Assembly: GCA_028820845.1 (NCBI GenBank)
Contig: JAPPII010000022.1
Span: 1 to 64,000, forward strand
From: Candidatus Poribacteria bacterium
GTDB lineage: Bacteria > Poribacteria > WGA-4E > WGA-3G
Length of the DNA: 64,000 bases
Direction: 5' to 3'
Part shown: in pieces, positions 42,581-51,397 of the stretch
Layout of the letters: every line of letters starts with the position of its first letter
How positions within the stretch are numbered: the stretch's first letter is position 1
Program-made: the position numbers and the translations under genes
Notes under the pieces: model-generated
What the model was told of the DNA's origin: nothing
Database searches by the model: none
What the model saw: only the letters and a program-made list of their open reading frames with translations

Positions 42581-44212
42581 ATGAGACGTTTTGGGACACA
42601 GGGTCCCGTTAATCCTCAAGAGCACTACATAGTTTCACGCACCGAGGAGATCGCAGATTTCATTGAACGGGTCAAAGAAGGCAAATATATCGTGCTCTTT
42701 GCACCGCGCCAAACGGGCAAAACGACTTTCTTTCAGGCTGCTGTAGAGGCACTTATTGCCAATTTTATGACAATTACTGAAACCGATGCTGTCAGCCAAG
42801 AGACAACCTATTTCCCAATCCAACTGAACTTTGATGTCTATAAAAACCTTGATCTGTCTCGATTCTACGGACATCTTTACCAACAAATCCGTGAAGAAAT
42901 AGAAGCTGTTTTTGAGAAACAGGGCAGTCCTCCTTCTGAGGCTTTACGCCAATTTTTAGAGAGCACGCACCTAACGGATCACCTCTCAATGCTCTCGTTC
43001 TTTAAGCGGTTTGCGCGTTTTCTCGGCAATCAGCGAGTTGTGCTTGTCATCGACGAATTTGATGGCATTCCGCAAGCTGCCGTGAGCGATTTTCTTCACA
43101 CGCTCCGTCATATCTACATTGCCGGTAAACCCCGATGCCCACACAGCGTCGGCATCATCGGTGTCAAAAGTATTGCCCAGTTCAACTATGACCGTTCTAT
43201 CTCTCCGTTCAACATCCAAGACGAATTCCATCTCCCTAACTTCACACTTGAGCAGGTGCAGGAACTCCTTGGGCAATATACCGCCGAAGTCGGACAAGCC
43301 TTTGTCCCGGAAGTTATAGCGTCTATCCATAAACAGACTGCCGGGCAGCCCGTCCTCGTCAACCGCTTTGCCCAGATTCTCACCGAAGAGCTGGACATTC
43401 CCAAAACCGAACCGATTACCATGACGCACTTTTCAGCGGCACACACAGAGCTCCTTCATGGACAGAACACGAACATTGAGCATCTGACAACCAATATCCG
43501 AAAAAATCCGCGTTTTGAAAGCGTTCTCATGCGGATTATGGCACGAGATGAGGGTGTAGACTTCAATAGGGACGATAATATCATCAGTGAACTTGCCACT
43601 TATGGAGTCATCAAAAGAGCCGCTGACGGTATGTGTGAAATTCTCAACCCAATTTATCTCTATCGTATTATGAGAACCTTTAAACCGACAGTGAATGGGC
43701 TGGAGCATGCGTACCTTCCCACTGGGAGTAATGAGGACTTTCTCAATTATATTACGCCAACCGGACGCATTGATATGGGGGCGTTACTTGACAACTTTCA
43801 GGACTTCATCGCCCGCGCGGGTTTTAGAATTCTGCAAGTCCCGGATACTCCACAAGAGTCCGTCGGCAGACATCTCCTTCTCGCCTATCTTGATCAGTTC
43901 GTTAAGCTTATCGGTGCCGTTATGCATATTGAGGTCCAGACAGGTCGTGGCAGGATGGACCTTATCATCACCCATAGCCAGCGGAAATACATCGTCGAAA
44001 CAAAAGTCTGGAGAGGCGAAAATCGTTATCAGACAGGTAAAAAGCAGCTGGTTCAGTACCTGAAATTGGAGGGACAGACGGAGGGATATTATATAGTTTT
44101 CGACCATCGCGAAGACCCAGAGCCACGGGTAGAGACAGAGACGTTGGAAGGTTTGACAATTCGGAGTTACGTCATTCCTGTCATACAAGAACCCCCTTCA
44201 GGGACCCTATAA
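42581..44212 (+). CDS. AAA-like ATPase fused to PD-(D/E)XK nuclease
   Basis: A 543-aa protein. The N-terminal ATPase has Walker A in LFAPRQTGKTTFF (about residues 45-52) and Walker B VVLVIDEFDGIP (about 149), matching the AAA_35-like STAND-related ATPases found in many free-living bacteria. A winged-helix-like middle is followed by a C-terminal domain with GRGRMDLIITHSQRKYIVETKVWRG. There Asp and the Glu-x-Lys pair form the PDDEXK_9 active site. Such proteins are abundant, often mobile, and of unknown function; a DNA-targeting or defence role is plausible but unproven. Confidence 0.85.
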   Translation: MRRFGTQGPVNPQEHYIVSRTEEIADFIERVKEGKYIVLFAPRQTGKTTFFQAAVEALIANFMTITETDAVSQETTYFPIQLNFDVYKNLDLSRFYGHLYQQIREEIEAVFEKQGSPPSEALRQFLESTHLTDHLSMLSFFKRFARFLGNQRVVLVIDEFDGIPQAAVSDFLHTLRHIYIAGKPRCPHSVGIIGVKSIAQFNYDRSISPFNIQDEFHLPNFTLEQVQELLGQYTAEVGQAFVPEVIASIHKQTAGQPVLVNRFAQILTEELDIPKTEPITMTHFSAAHTELLHGQNTNIEHLTTNIRKNPRFESVLMRIMARDEGVDFNRDDNIISELATYGVIKRAADGMCEILNPIYLYRIMRTFKPTVNGLEHAYLPTGSNEDFLNYITPTGRIDMGALLDNFQDFIARAGFRILQVPDTPQESVGRHLLLAYLDQFVKLIGAVMHIEVQTGRGRMDLIITHSQRKYIVETKVWRGENRYQTGKKQLVQYLKLEGQTEGYYIVFDHREDPEPRVETETLEGLTIRSYVIPVIQEPPSGTL

Positions 44213-44685
44213 TCCTAAGATTTTCCAAAGAAGTCAATAGTGTATCAATCTCCAAAACGCCGGTGCCGAAACTGACACAACATTTTCAGCGGACCACAGA
44301 AGTTTCTTACTGACCGCTAACCGCTGACTGCTAACCTCTATATAAATTTTTTACTAACTATCAACCGCTGACTGCTGAGAGTGTAGCGCAGCGGAACGCC
44401 CTGACCGCTGACCGCTAACTAAAAAACATATCGTTAAGTTAATACCATATTCACGTACGTTTTCACATAGATAGACAGCACTTTCATAGTAACCTCTCAA
44501 AACCCCTAAAAGGAGAAAGTCGTCTAAACCCACGCCACCCGTGGCGTTACAAGGGTAACGCGGAGAAACGAAAAATGCCGATTCATAGTAACAGCAAAAA
44601 AACAGTCCTTTCATAGTAACCCGACAAACCCACGTCACACGTTACTTTATGAGGGTTTTAAAGGCACAATTTTCAAAACGTTACT
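44213..44685. repeat. Repeat-rich spacer with TTCATAGTAAC motifs
   Basis: 44304-44420 holds TGACTGC-family repeats (TGACCGCTAACCGCTGACTGC and similar). From 44483 the 11-mer TTCATAGTAAC occurs three times (44483, 44582, 44610), and its reverse complement GTTACTATGAA once at 44680, touching the next gene's start. A GCCACCCGTGGC hairpin lies near 44534. There is no gene here. Confidence 0.65.
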
Positions 44686-44895
44686 ATGAATACTATGAAT
44701 ACTATGAATCCCGATGCCGCTGAATCCAACCTACGGTTACAGAGATGTCGCCGCGACAGGACTGAAGCACTTCAGACACGTGAGGACGCTTGGGATAAAC
44801 AGCTTGAAGTGGATATAGAAGCGGGAAAATTGGAGCATCTACGAAAGGACGCACGCCGCGCAAAAAAGGCTGGAAAGCTCAAAACTCATCTATGA
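44686..44895 (+). CDS. Small charged helical protein, 69 aa
   Basis: The frame starts in a 9-base tandem (ATGAATACT repeated), so the true first Met is uncertain. The product is almost entirely charged helix (RRDRTEALQTREDAWDKQLE, then EHLRKDARRAKKAG) with no Cys and no known family. There is no clear ribosome site. Its last 17 bases overlap the 3' end of the convergent RecQ gene. It may be real or a chance frame. Confidence 0.4.
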   Translation: MNTMNTMNPDAAESNLRLQRCRRDRTEALQTREDAWDKQLEVDIEAGKLEHLRKDARRAKKAGKLKTHL

Positions 44896-47800
44896 TTCCA
44901 TTTTCTTCACAATACGCACGAATAATCGGCAAAAATACATCCGCGTATTTTTCCATTTTCCTGAGACTGACCCCACGAATCTGTACGAACGCCTCTCTGG
45001 TTCTCGGAAAAGAGGTTGCCATTTCCCTTAACATTCTATCAGTGAAAATCCCTTCTTGCTCTGCCTTTTCTAATGTTTTACACTTGTCTTGAAGTAATTC
45101 AAAAAGTTCTTGGGAATATTCACTTTGTCTTTGGGAGGTAGCCTCATAAGTATTCAATATTTTAGGTTTCTTCTTTATTGAGTCAATTCCATGTTCTTTG
45201 CAATAGTCGCGAATAATAGGAAAGAAAATATCGGAATATTTTTTAAATCTTTCTGGTCCTACGCTAGATATCTGGCTGAACGATTCCTCGGATCTGGGAA
45301 AATAAGTCGCCATCGTTTGTAGTGCTTTATCGTGAAAAGCCTCGTAAACTCGGTCTCCCTCGGTCTCAAAAATTTTATCTCGTTCAGCTTGTAGTAATTC
45401 AAAGAGCTCTGGAGAATACTCATTTGGTGCTTCAGTTGTGTTTCTACTGAATTCCGATCTGTGTTTCTCACAGTAATCACGAATAATTTCCAAGAAAATA
45501 TCAGCATATTTTTTAGTTTTTACAAAGCCAACTCCATGAATTTGCCTGAATTCTTTTTTCGTTTGTGGGAGGTGGACTGCCATTGCCTTCAATGTCCTAT
45601 TAGTGAAAATTCCGCCTCCTTCTGCTCGTGCCAGTACTTTGCACTTGTTGTGTAGTAATTCAAAAAGTTCCTGATCATATTTATTGACTACCTCGGATGT
45701 TACATCATTAGTATTCAGCGTTTTAGTTTCCCTCTTTGCTGGATCTATTCTATGTTCCTCACAATATGCCCTGATGATAGGCAAAAAATCATCTGCATAT
45801 TTTTGGGTTTTCACAGAACCAATACCATAAATTTTCCTAAATTCTTCCACCGATTGTGGTAATTGATTCGCCATCGCTTGCAAAGTTTTGTTGTGAAAAA
45901 TACAATATGCCGGTAACCGCTCCTGATCTGCTATACCTTTACGCTTGGTACGAAGTTGTTCAAATAGTTCTGGGGCGTAAGTATTTGATTCATTATAGGT
46001 ATCCGTTCCTACCTCAATGATGGTATTTACCATATTCACGGGAAACCCCCAATACTTCTCTCTGCTTTTTAATACCGCCCATCCCTTCTCTGTTAGGCGA
46101 AGACTGCCATACCGCTTATCTCGATCCAATAACTGGTCTTGGAGAAATTGGTGGGCTAAATATCGCCACTGCTCCTTGTTATATTCTTTTCCTTTACCAT
46201 AGGTTTTGATTTGATCATGTTCGTTATCAAGAACCTTCCTTTGCTTTGAACCCCGTAACACGTCAATAATATATACTTCCCCAAAAATCTGATTTGTCCG
46301 GTAAACTCCAGAGAGAAATTTTTGTGCTGGTTCTGTCAAATCAACCCGTTTTTCATCAGTTTTGCGGCAATTGTCACACATTTCACAATTTGGCTCCTTG
46401 TATTCTTCCTCAAAATAGGCTAACAACACTTTCCGGCGGCACTCGGTTGTAGTTGCCCACGACACAAGTGCTTGTAAACGTTTGAATCGCCCCTCCTGTT
46501 CAGATGGTGCTCCTTGAGTAATGAAATCATTGATAATATCTGCATCTTCATAATCAAAGAGCAGGAGGCACTCAGACCGGAGTCCATCGCGTCCAGCGCG
46601 CCCAATTTCCTGATAGTAGGATTCAGGATTCTTTGGCAGCCAAGCATGTAGAACAAACCTCACGTCCGCTTTATCTATTCCCATACCGAAGGCAATTGTG
46701 GCAACTATAACTCGCACATCGCCGTTCATGAAAGCTGCTTGGTTTTGTTTGCGAGTTTCGATGTCCAGACCTGCATGATAGGGTAGTGCCGAAATTCCAT
46801 GTTCTATTAAATCCTGATATAGTGATTCAACTTGTTTTCTTCTTTGGCAGTAGATAATACCGGATCCTTCAGAATTTTTGTTGAGAAACGAGAGTGTCTG
46901 CGTGAGTAGTTCGACCTTCGGTTCAACAGCGATAAATAGGTTTTTCCGGTCAAAACTATCAACAAATTCACTGCCTTTAGGAAATTTGAGCGATTGTTTT
47001 ATATCCTCTTGAACCCTTGGAGTCGCAGTAGCAGTCATCGCGAGGCAGACGGCATTTTGGAATCGTTCGCGAACAGAATCTAACTCTCGATAATCCAGAC
47101 GAAAATCGTGTCCCCATTGTGAAATACAGTGTGCTTCGTCTATCGCAAGACATGATACATTTGATCTATCGAGTTTCAACAGCGTTCCAGGCTTCACCAA
47201 CGTTTCAGGGGCCAGGTAAAGCAGTTTCACTTCACCTCGTAGAACACGATGCATAGTGGCTTCTTGTTCTACGAGGCTGAGGTCGCTGTTGAGAAAGGAG
47301 GCACGAATCCCTCTCTGTTCCAGCTGCATTACTTGATCCTGCATCAGGGACTTTAAAGGAGAAACGACGACGGTCAAACCATCAAAGATGAGTGAAGGCA
47401 ATTGGTAACAGAGCGACTTTCCACCGCCTGTTGGTAAGACAATTAGGGCATCCTGTCCCTTGAGGATGTGCTTAATAATTTCCTCCTGAAACGGGCGGAA
47501 CTCTTCATGTCCAAAGACGTTTTGAAGAATTTCTAAGGGGCTTTGTGTTAGCGTCTGGGATGGGGGCAGTTTCTCCTCACGAAAAGGTTTCTGTTCTTCC
47601 TGTATTTCTTCTTCAAGAAACCAGCCGGAAATTTGCGCGTAGCAACGCTCTTCTACTTCTGGTTTATCTTCTGGTCGCCACCAATGTGCAAGTGATACGC
47701 GCAAAAGCGTATTTTCAGGAATTATCTCAAGCGGTTCTTGGAAACCACCGAAAGTAAATGTACAGCCGCCATTTTCTGTAGGATAACGATACCGGGGCTT

Positions 47801-48235
47801 CTGTTTCTCTATATCAAGGGTAAGCGACATATCTGGTCGCCAAAATGTAGTGCTGTGGGTTGGAATGCTGCTTTGCTTAGCAATGTGAAGCCTACCGCTC
47901 TCGGTATTCTGCAATAAACCGTCATAGAGTTCACGCGGGTGTCCAATTTTCGGAGGCATCAAGAGTTCAATAGCACTCACCAAATCTTTCGGATCTTTCG
48001 CCAGATGAAGCAGCTGCTTTTCGTAAACGACGATGTTTTCATTATGCGGTGGGATTAGTGAAGTTTCGGGTTTAGCCGTTATCTCCCAGATTTCACCGAC
48101 GTTATACTCTCGGTTCGCACCATCATGCGGATCAGCGTTAAATGGAATCAATCGAACACTTTTCCCTGTCTCTGTAATACCACCGATGCATGCCCCGCCT
48201 CCCATTCGGGTTTTCGCAACAATCAGTACTCTCAC
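44879..48235 (-). CDS. recQ: RecQ helicase with dual-OB-like N-terminus and four HRDC domains
   Basis: An 1118-aa protein, nearly twice the usual RecQ length. Residues 1-220 are an extra beta-rich domain (MRVLIVAKTRMGGGACIGGI, ISGWFLEEE) of the dual-OB type known beside DUF488 genes. The helicase core follows: FRPFQEEII, Walker A LPTGGGKS (267-274), DEAH box (366-369), QRRKQVESLYQDL, and QEIGRAGRDG. A zinc-binding Cys cluster (CRRKVLLAYFEE, CEMCDNC) and an RQC-like winged helix come next. The last 350 residues hold four HRDC-like units, each with a FLPIIRAYCEE-type helix. It would unwind branched DNA. Its start overlaps the DUF488 gene stop by four bases. Confidence 0.9.
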   Translation of the reverse strand: MRVLIVAKTRMGGGACIGGITETGKSVRLIPFNADPHDGANREYNVGEIWEITAKPETSLIPPHNENIVVYEKQLLHLAKDPKDLVSAIELLMPPKIGHPRELYDGLLQNTESGRLHIAKQSSIPTHSTTFWRPDMSLTLDIEKQKPRYRYPTENGGCTFTFGGFQEPLEIIPENTLLRVSLAHWWRPEDKPEVEERCYAQISGWFLEEEIQEEQKPFREEKLPPSQTLTQSPLEILQNVFGHEEFRPFQEEIIKHILKGQDALIVLPTGGGKSLCYQLPSLIFDGLTVVVSPLKSLMQDQVMQLEQRGIRASFLNSDLSLVEQEATMHRVLRGEVKLLYLAPETLVKPGTLLKLDRSNVSCLAIDEAHCISQWGHDFRLDYRELDSVRERFQNAVCLAMTATATPRVQEDIKQSLKFPKGSEFVDSFDRKNLFIAVEPKVELLTQTLSFLNKNSEGSGIIYCQRRKQVESLYQDLIEHGISALPYHAGLDIETRKQNQAAFMNGDVRVIVATIAFGMGIDKADVRFVLHAWLPKNPESYYQEIGRAGRDGLRSECLLLFDYEDADIINDFITQGAPSEQEGRFKRLQALVSWATTTECRRKVLLAYFEEEYKEPNCEMCDNCRKTDEKRVDLTEPAQKFLSGVYRTNQIFGEVYIIDVLRGSKQRKVLDNEHDQIKTYGKGKEYNKEQWRYLAHQFLQDQLLDRDKRYGSLRLTEKGWAVLKSREKYWGFPVNMVNTIIEVGTDTYNESNTYAPELFEQLRTKRKGIADQERLPAYCIFHNKTLQAMANQLPQSVEEFRKIYGIGSVKTQKYADDFLPIIRAYCEEHRIDPAKRETKTLNTNDVTSEVVNKYDQELFELLHNKCKVLARAEGGGIFTNRTLKAMAVHLPQTKKEFRQIHGVGFVKTKKYADIFLEIIRDYCEKHRSEFSRNTTEAPNEYSPELFELLQAERDKIFETEGDRVYEAFHDKALQTMATYFPRSEESFSQISSVGPERFKKYSDIFFPIIRDYCKEHGIDSIKKKPKILNTYEATSQRQSEYSQELFELLQDKCKTLEKAEQEGIFTDRMLREMATSFPRTREAFVQIRGVSLRKMEKYADVFLPIIRAYCEENGIIDEF

Positions 48236-48720
48236 GGTAAAATATTTTCGACCTCCACATTGAGTGTTTTCACCAACTTATCCGCTACCAATGAGCGATG
48301 ACACGCCTCAGGGGCAGTTTCCACACAAAAGAGAGCAACAACTCTGGCATCCGATGCCAGTTCATCCAAAAGGTTTTGGGGTTCAAACGCAGTAAGACAT
48401 TCGGTGTGGTAGGCTTCAATGAATGCTTCTCCCAGAGCAGTGCGTTTGCGTTTCGCGGTTTTCGTCGCTTTATCTGCCGCCGCCTGTTTTTCTCGGACGG
48501 CTTTTGTCGGTCCGAGATCTTTACGATAGATGTATCGAATACCGAGTTCTGCAAGGCGTGCTTGCAACCGCGTGCTATTGGCGAATGCATAAGTTGCCCC
48601 GCGGACACCACGGCGACTACGGATATCGCAGAATGTATCAACCTCGGCGTTGCGTAAAGCCTCAAAAAAGCTATTTTCATCAAATCCGTACACGCCAATA
48701 GTAACAATTTTGATTTGCAT
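48232..48720 (-). CDS. DUF488 family protein 1
   Basis: A 162-aa protein with the DUF488 pattern: VTIGVYGFDENSFFEALRNA, FCDIRSRRGVRGATYAFANS, LGIRYIYRKDLGPT, and near the end VVALFCVETAPEACHRSLVAD. The CxE...CHR motif is conserved in the family and is often proposed as a nucleic-acid or metal-related active site. It sits between the second DUF488 gene (12 bases) and the RecQ gene (four-base overlap), so the three are one operon. Confidence 0.88.
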   Translation of the reverse strand: MQIKIVTIGVYGFDENSFFEALRNAEVDTFCDIRSRRGVRGATYAFANSTRLQARLAELGIRYIYRKDLGPTKAVREKQAAADKATKTAKRKRTALGEAFIEAYHTECLTAFEPQNLLDELASDARVVALFCVETAPEACHRSLVADKLVKTLNVEVENILP

Positions 48721-48731
48721 AGTAGATCGAA

Positions 48732-49286
48732 TTACGAGTATTTTTTTCGAGAATGAAACGTCTCTTCACCAAACATCGACAATTGCCCCCTTGTCAGCCG
48801 CTCAACAACTTGCGCCTGTGTCAGGGGTTCCCCATTTTCGTCGATATGCATGACAGTGATATTCTCATTCGTGAGGGTTGCACCAATGAGTTTACAACGG
48901 TGACACTCTTCCGGCTTCCCCTCACTACACATCAGGACAATAGAGTTTTGCTGCGAGAAGGCAGTCCGAAGGCGTTCGATACCGCGCTGATAGGATGCCG
49001 TGGCTTTAACCTTTTCGTAATCGACTTGACCGTTGACGTAGCACGTTTCATCGTCCGGTCTGCCCCCGAGTGTGTCTCCCATAAACACGTAGCGAATGCC
49101 GTGCTGTTCCATTTTATTCGCCAGGGGTGCTTTCGAGAATTCCGGTTTGTAACGAGAGTAAGGTGCCGAGCGGACATCGATGAGATAAGCGATCTTATGC
49201 GTGTGTAGCAGTTCGATGAGTTCCTCCATCGAACGGCTGCCATAGCCGATTGTATAAATTGGAATGTGAGTAGATGGTTTTTCCAT
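48732..49286 (-). CDS. DUF488 family protein 2
   Basis: A 184-aa protein starting IYTIGYGSRSMEELIELLHTH, with LIDVRSAPYSRYKPEFSKAPL, HGIRYVFMGDTLGGRP, and IVLMCSEGKPEECHRCKLIG. This is the canonical DUF488 form with the CSE...CHR motif. A short C-terminal extension (ERLTRGQLSMFGEE) is typical. It is the first gene of the DUF488-DUF488-RecQ operon. The two DUF488 proteins are different subtypes and may form a heteromer, which is speculation. Confidence 0.9.
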   Translation of the reverse strand: MEKPSTHIPIYTIGYGSRSMEELIELLHTHKIAYLIDVRSAPYSRYKPEFSKAPLANKMEQHGIRYVFMGDTLGGRPDDETCYVNGQVDYEKVKATASYQRGIERLRTAFSQQNSIVLMCSEGKPEECHRCKLIGATLTNENITVMHIDENGEPLTQAQVVERLTRGQLSMFGEETFHSRKKYS

Positions 49287-49346
49287 GATGCCTATATAGT
49301 ATCACAGACTCCCCGAAAAAGCAATCGAATGTTTCCATTTTTGAAC

Positions 49347-49375
49347 TTGCCAAAATATCGTTAATCAGTTATAAT
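49347..49375 (+). promoter_or_regulatory. Sigma-70 promoter of the toxin-antitoxin pair
   Basis: TTGCCA (49347-49352), a 17-bp spacer and TATAAT (49370-49375) lie immediately before the ATG at 49381. Transcription would begin about at that ATG, so the toxin mRNA would be leaderless or translated from a downstream start. Confidence 0.65.
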
Positions 49376-49380
49376 AAGGT

Positions 49381-49740
49381 ATGCCTCAAGAACTAACGAC
49401 ACCCAGAAACGTTCGGTGGGTTGGTGATTCAAAAGAACGATTACAGGCTTTTCCAGAACCGGTGCGTAAGGATATTGGGCACGCCCTGTATCGTGTGCAG
49501 ATTGGCGAAATCCCTCCGTCAGCGAAACCGATGATAGGTATAGAATCCGGAGTGTTTGAAATTGTTGATAACTATGGTACAGACACTTACCGAGCGGTTT
49601 ACACTCTCAAAATTGGTCGAAGCCTGTATGTCCTGCATTGTTTTCAAAAGAAATCAAAACGTGGGATTAGGACACCGAAGAAGGAAATTGACCTGATTAA
49701 ACGGAGATTAAGACGAGCGAAGGAAATGGAGAAAGAATGA
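49381..49740 (+). CDS. HigB/Gp49-like toxin
   Basis: A 119-aa protein of the phage-derived Gp49-like (RelE/HigB superfamily) type, usually a ribosome-dependent mRNA interferase. Motifs are VRWVGDSKERLQAFPEPVRK, KPMIGIESGVFEIV, TYRAVYTLKIGRSLYVLHCFQKKSKRGIRTPKKEIDLIKRRL. The VLHCFQKKS strand and the following basic helix are the family core. It overlaps the antitoxin gene by four bases, with the toxin first, as in higBA loci. Confidence 0.88.
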   Translation: MPQELTTPRNVRWVGDSKERLQAFPEPVRKDIGHALYRVQIGEIPPSAKPMIGIESGVFEIVDNYGTDTYRAVYTLKIGRSLYVLHCFQKKSKRGIRTPKKEIDLIKRRLRRAKEMEKE

Positions 49741-50069
49741 TGAGCAATAGAATTAAGGTTGAAGAAGGCAGCGGGAATATTTTCAAGGATTTGGGTTTTT
49801 CTGATGAGGTTGCGGAGAAAGAACTCCTAAAAGCACAGTTAGGAACAGAGATTTTCCGCATTCTGGAAGAACGTAAACTAACTCAGGTAGAGGCAGCGAA
49901 GCTACTTGGCGTTAAACGCCCTGAAATTTCTCGCCTTAAAACCGCTAAACTTTCTGACTACAGCGTTGAACGATTGATGGCGTTTCTTAATCGATTGAAT
50001 CGAGATATTGAGATTCGCATTATTCCTTCAGAAGGTAAAGAAGGACAACAGCGGGTGGTTGCTGTTTAG
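49737..50069 (+). CDS. HigA-like antitoxin with XRE helix-turn-helix
   Basis: A 110-aa protein with an HTH of the HTH_37 type (AQLGTEIFRILEERKLTQVEAAKLLGVKRPEISRLKTAKLSDYSVERLMAFLNRLNRDIEIRI). It should neutralise the upstream toxin and repress the shared promoter. A second ATG (49740) directly follows the first. There are no operator palindromes clear enough to report. Confidence 0.9.
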   Translation: MMSNRIKVEEGSGNIFKDLGFSDEVAEKELLKAQLGTEIFRILEERKLTQVEAAKLLGVKRPEISRLKTAKLSDYSVERLMAFLNRLNRDIEIRIIPSEGKEGQQRVVAV

Positions 50070-50162
50070 AACAGAAACATTGCTAAAAAATATCTTGTAT
50101 AATTCCCTTAATCAAACTCACATTTAACGAATAAATAAAAACACAATTTGGAGGTATATATC

Positions 50163-50864
50163 ATGTTTTGGGGTTTCTTTGACCCATTGTATTTCGTATT
50201 CCTCGCCCCAGGGCTCGCGTTGTCCCTATACGCAACGTTTCGCACAAAAAGAACTTTCTCAAAATATTCACAAGTCGGTTCACGGAGCGGGTTAACAGGA
50301 GCGCAAGCCGCCCAACTCATGCTGAATAAACACGGCATCAGCGGTGTGCGGATTGAACGCGCACAGGGTTTTTTAAGCGACCATTACGATCCACGCGAGA
50401 AAACATTGCGACTCTCCGAAGATGTCTATTCAAGCCAGTCGCTCTCCGCGATAGGAGTCGCCTGCCATGAAGCCGGACATGCCATGCAGGACGCACACGG
50501 TTATGCGATGCTAAGCTTGCGCAGTGCCCTCGTGCCTGCGACGAACTTCAGCTCAACCTTTGCCTATATCGTAATGATAGCAGGGTTCTTCCTCCAGATG
50601 GCTGGTTTGATACTCATAGGTGTTGGACTCTTTACAGTGGGTGTTGTTTTTTCTTTGGTCACGCTTCCCGTTGAATGGGACGCAAGCAGACGCGCCAGGA
50701 TTGCAATAGATGAAGCCGGAATGCTTTCACCTGAAGAAAGTCGCCATGCCAGCAAAGTCCTAAATGCAGCGTTCTTGACCTACGTCGCTGCAGCAGTGAC
50801 AAGTCTCCTAACACTCGTCTATTACCTGTTTCGGTTAGGGGTTTTAGGTGGCGGGGATGAGTAA
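50163..50864 (+). CDS. Membrane zinc metallopeptidase, YugP-like
   Basis: A 233-aa protein. The ATG at 50163 is behind GGAGGT, so the five in-frame codons upstream are rejected. It has an N-terminal membrane segment, the zinc site HEAGH (His102, Glu103, His106, in AIGVACHEAGHAMQDA), then three hydrophobic segments and an Asp/Glu-containing EWDASRRARIAIDEAG that probably holds the third ligand. This is the Zn_peptidase_2 family, membrane proteases of unknown substrate. An extended -10 (TGTATAAT, 50096-50103) precedes it. Confidence 0.92.
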   Translation: MFWGFFDPLYFVFLAPGLALSLYATFRTKRTFSKYSQVGSRSGLTGAQAAQLMLNKHGISGVRIERAQGFLSDHYDPREKTLRLSEDVYSSQSLSAIGVACHEAGHAMQDAHGYAMLSLRSALVPATNFSSTFAYIVMIAGFFLQMAGLILIGVGLFTVGVVFSLVTLPVEWDASRRARIAIDEAGMLSPEESRHASKVLNAAFLTYVAAAVTSLLTLVYYLFRLGVLGGGDE

Positions 50865-50968
50865 GTAGAAGTTGTTGGAAGGAGTAGGAAGAGCGGAAGC
50901 GTCGGAAATGGAAGATTGGATACCCAACCTTCCTCTCTTCCAGCCTTCCAACCAAACCCGACAGCCAT

Positions 50969-51397
50969 TCAACTTTTGCTCGCAATATCGACCCCTGGCC
51001 ACTGGTCGTCTTGCTCCGTAATATCAACGACAATGCCGTCTGGGTCTTCCACCTTGAAAGCGACTGAAGGGAGATCGTCCGAGTTCGGATCGTAAGGTTT
51101 ACTGCCGTCTAAACCTTCCCAGGTAATCTCAAAACCGAGGTCTTCACACCGCGCTGCCGCCTCTCGCAAATTCGGGACACGCACTCCGATATGTAGATAG
51201 TCCAACATACCGCCGACATGCTTCGGACGGTCAGGACCGCCGTGCTGAAAGACACGGAAGTTATGGTAACCATCCGTGAGATCGTAGCAGCCGTTCATCG
51301 TTGAAAAGACACGCAAGCCGAGGGCATCGCGCCAGAAGCGGATGCTCTTTTCCAAGTCCGTCGTGCGGACACCAATGTGTACAAGTGTTGTTGACAT
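50969..51397 (-). CDS. VOC family (glyoxalase-like) protein
   Basis: A 142-aa protein with two beta-alpha-beta-beta-beta units: TLVHIGVRTTDLEKSIRFWRDALGLRV and YLHIGVRVPNLREAAARCEDLGFEI, ending VAFKVEDPDGIVVDITEQ. Metal ligands (His7 and the Glu near the end) fit lactoylglutathione-lyase-type proteins, although substrate assignment is not possible for this broad superfamily. It is transcribed alone. Confidence 0.85.
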   Translation of the reverse strand: MSTTLVHIGVRTTDLEKSIRFWRDALGLRVFSTMNGCYDLTDGYHNFRVFQHGGPDRPKHVGGMLDYLHIGVRVPNLREAAARCEDLGFEITWEGLDGSKPYDPNSDDLPSVAFKVEDPDGIVVDITEQDDQWPGVDIASKS

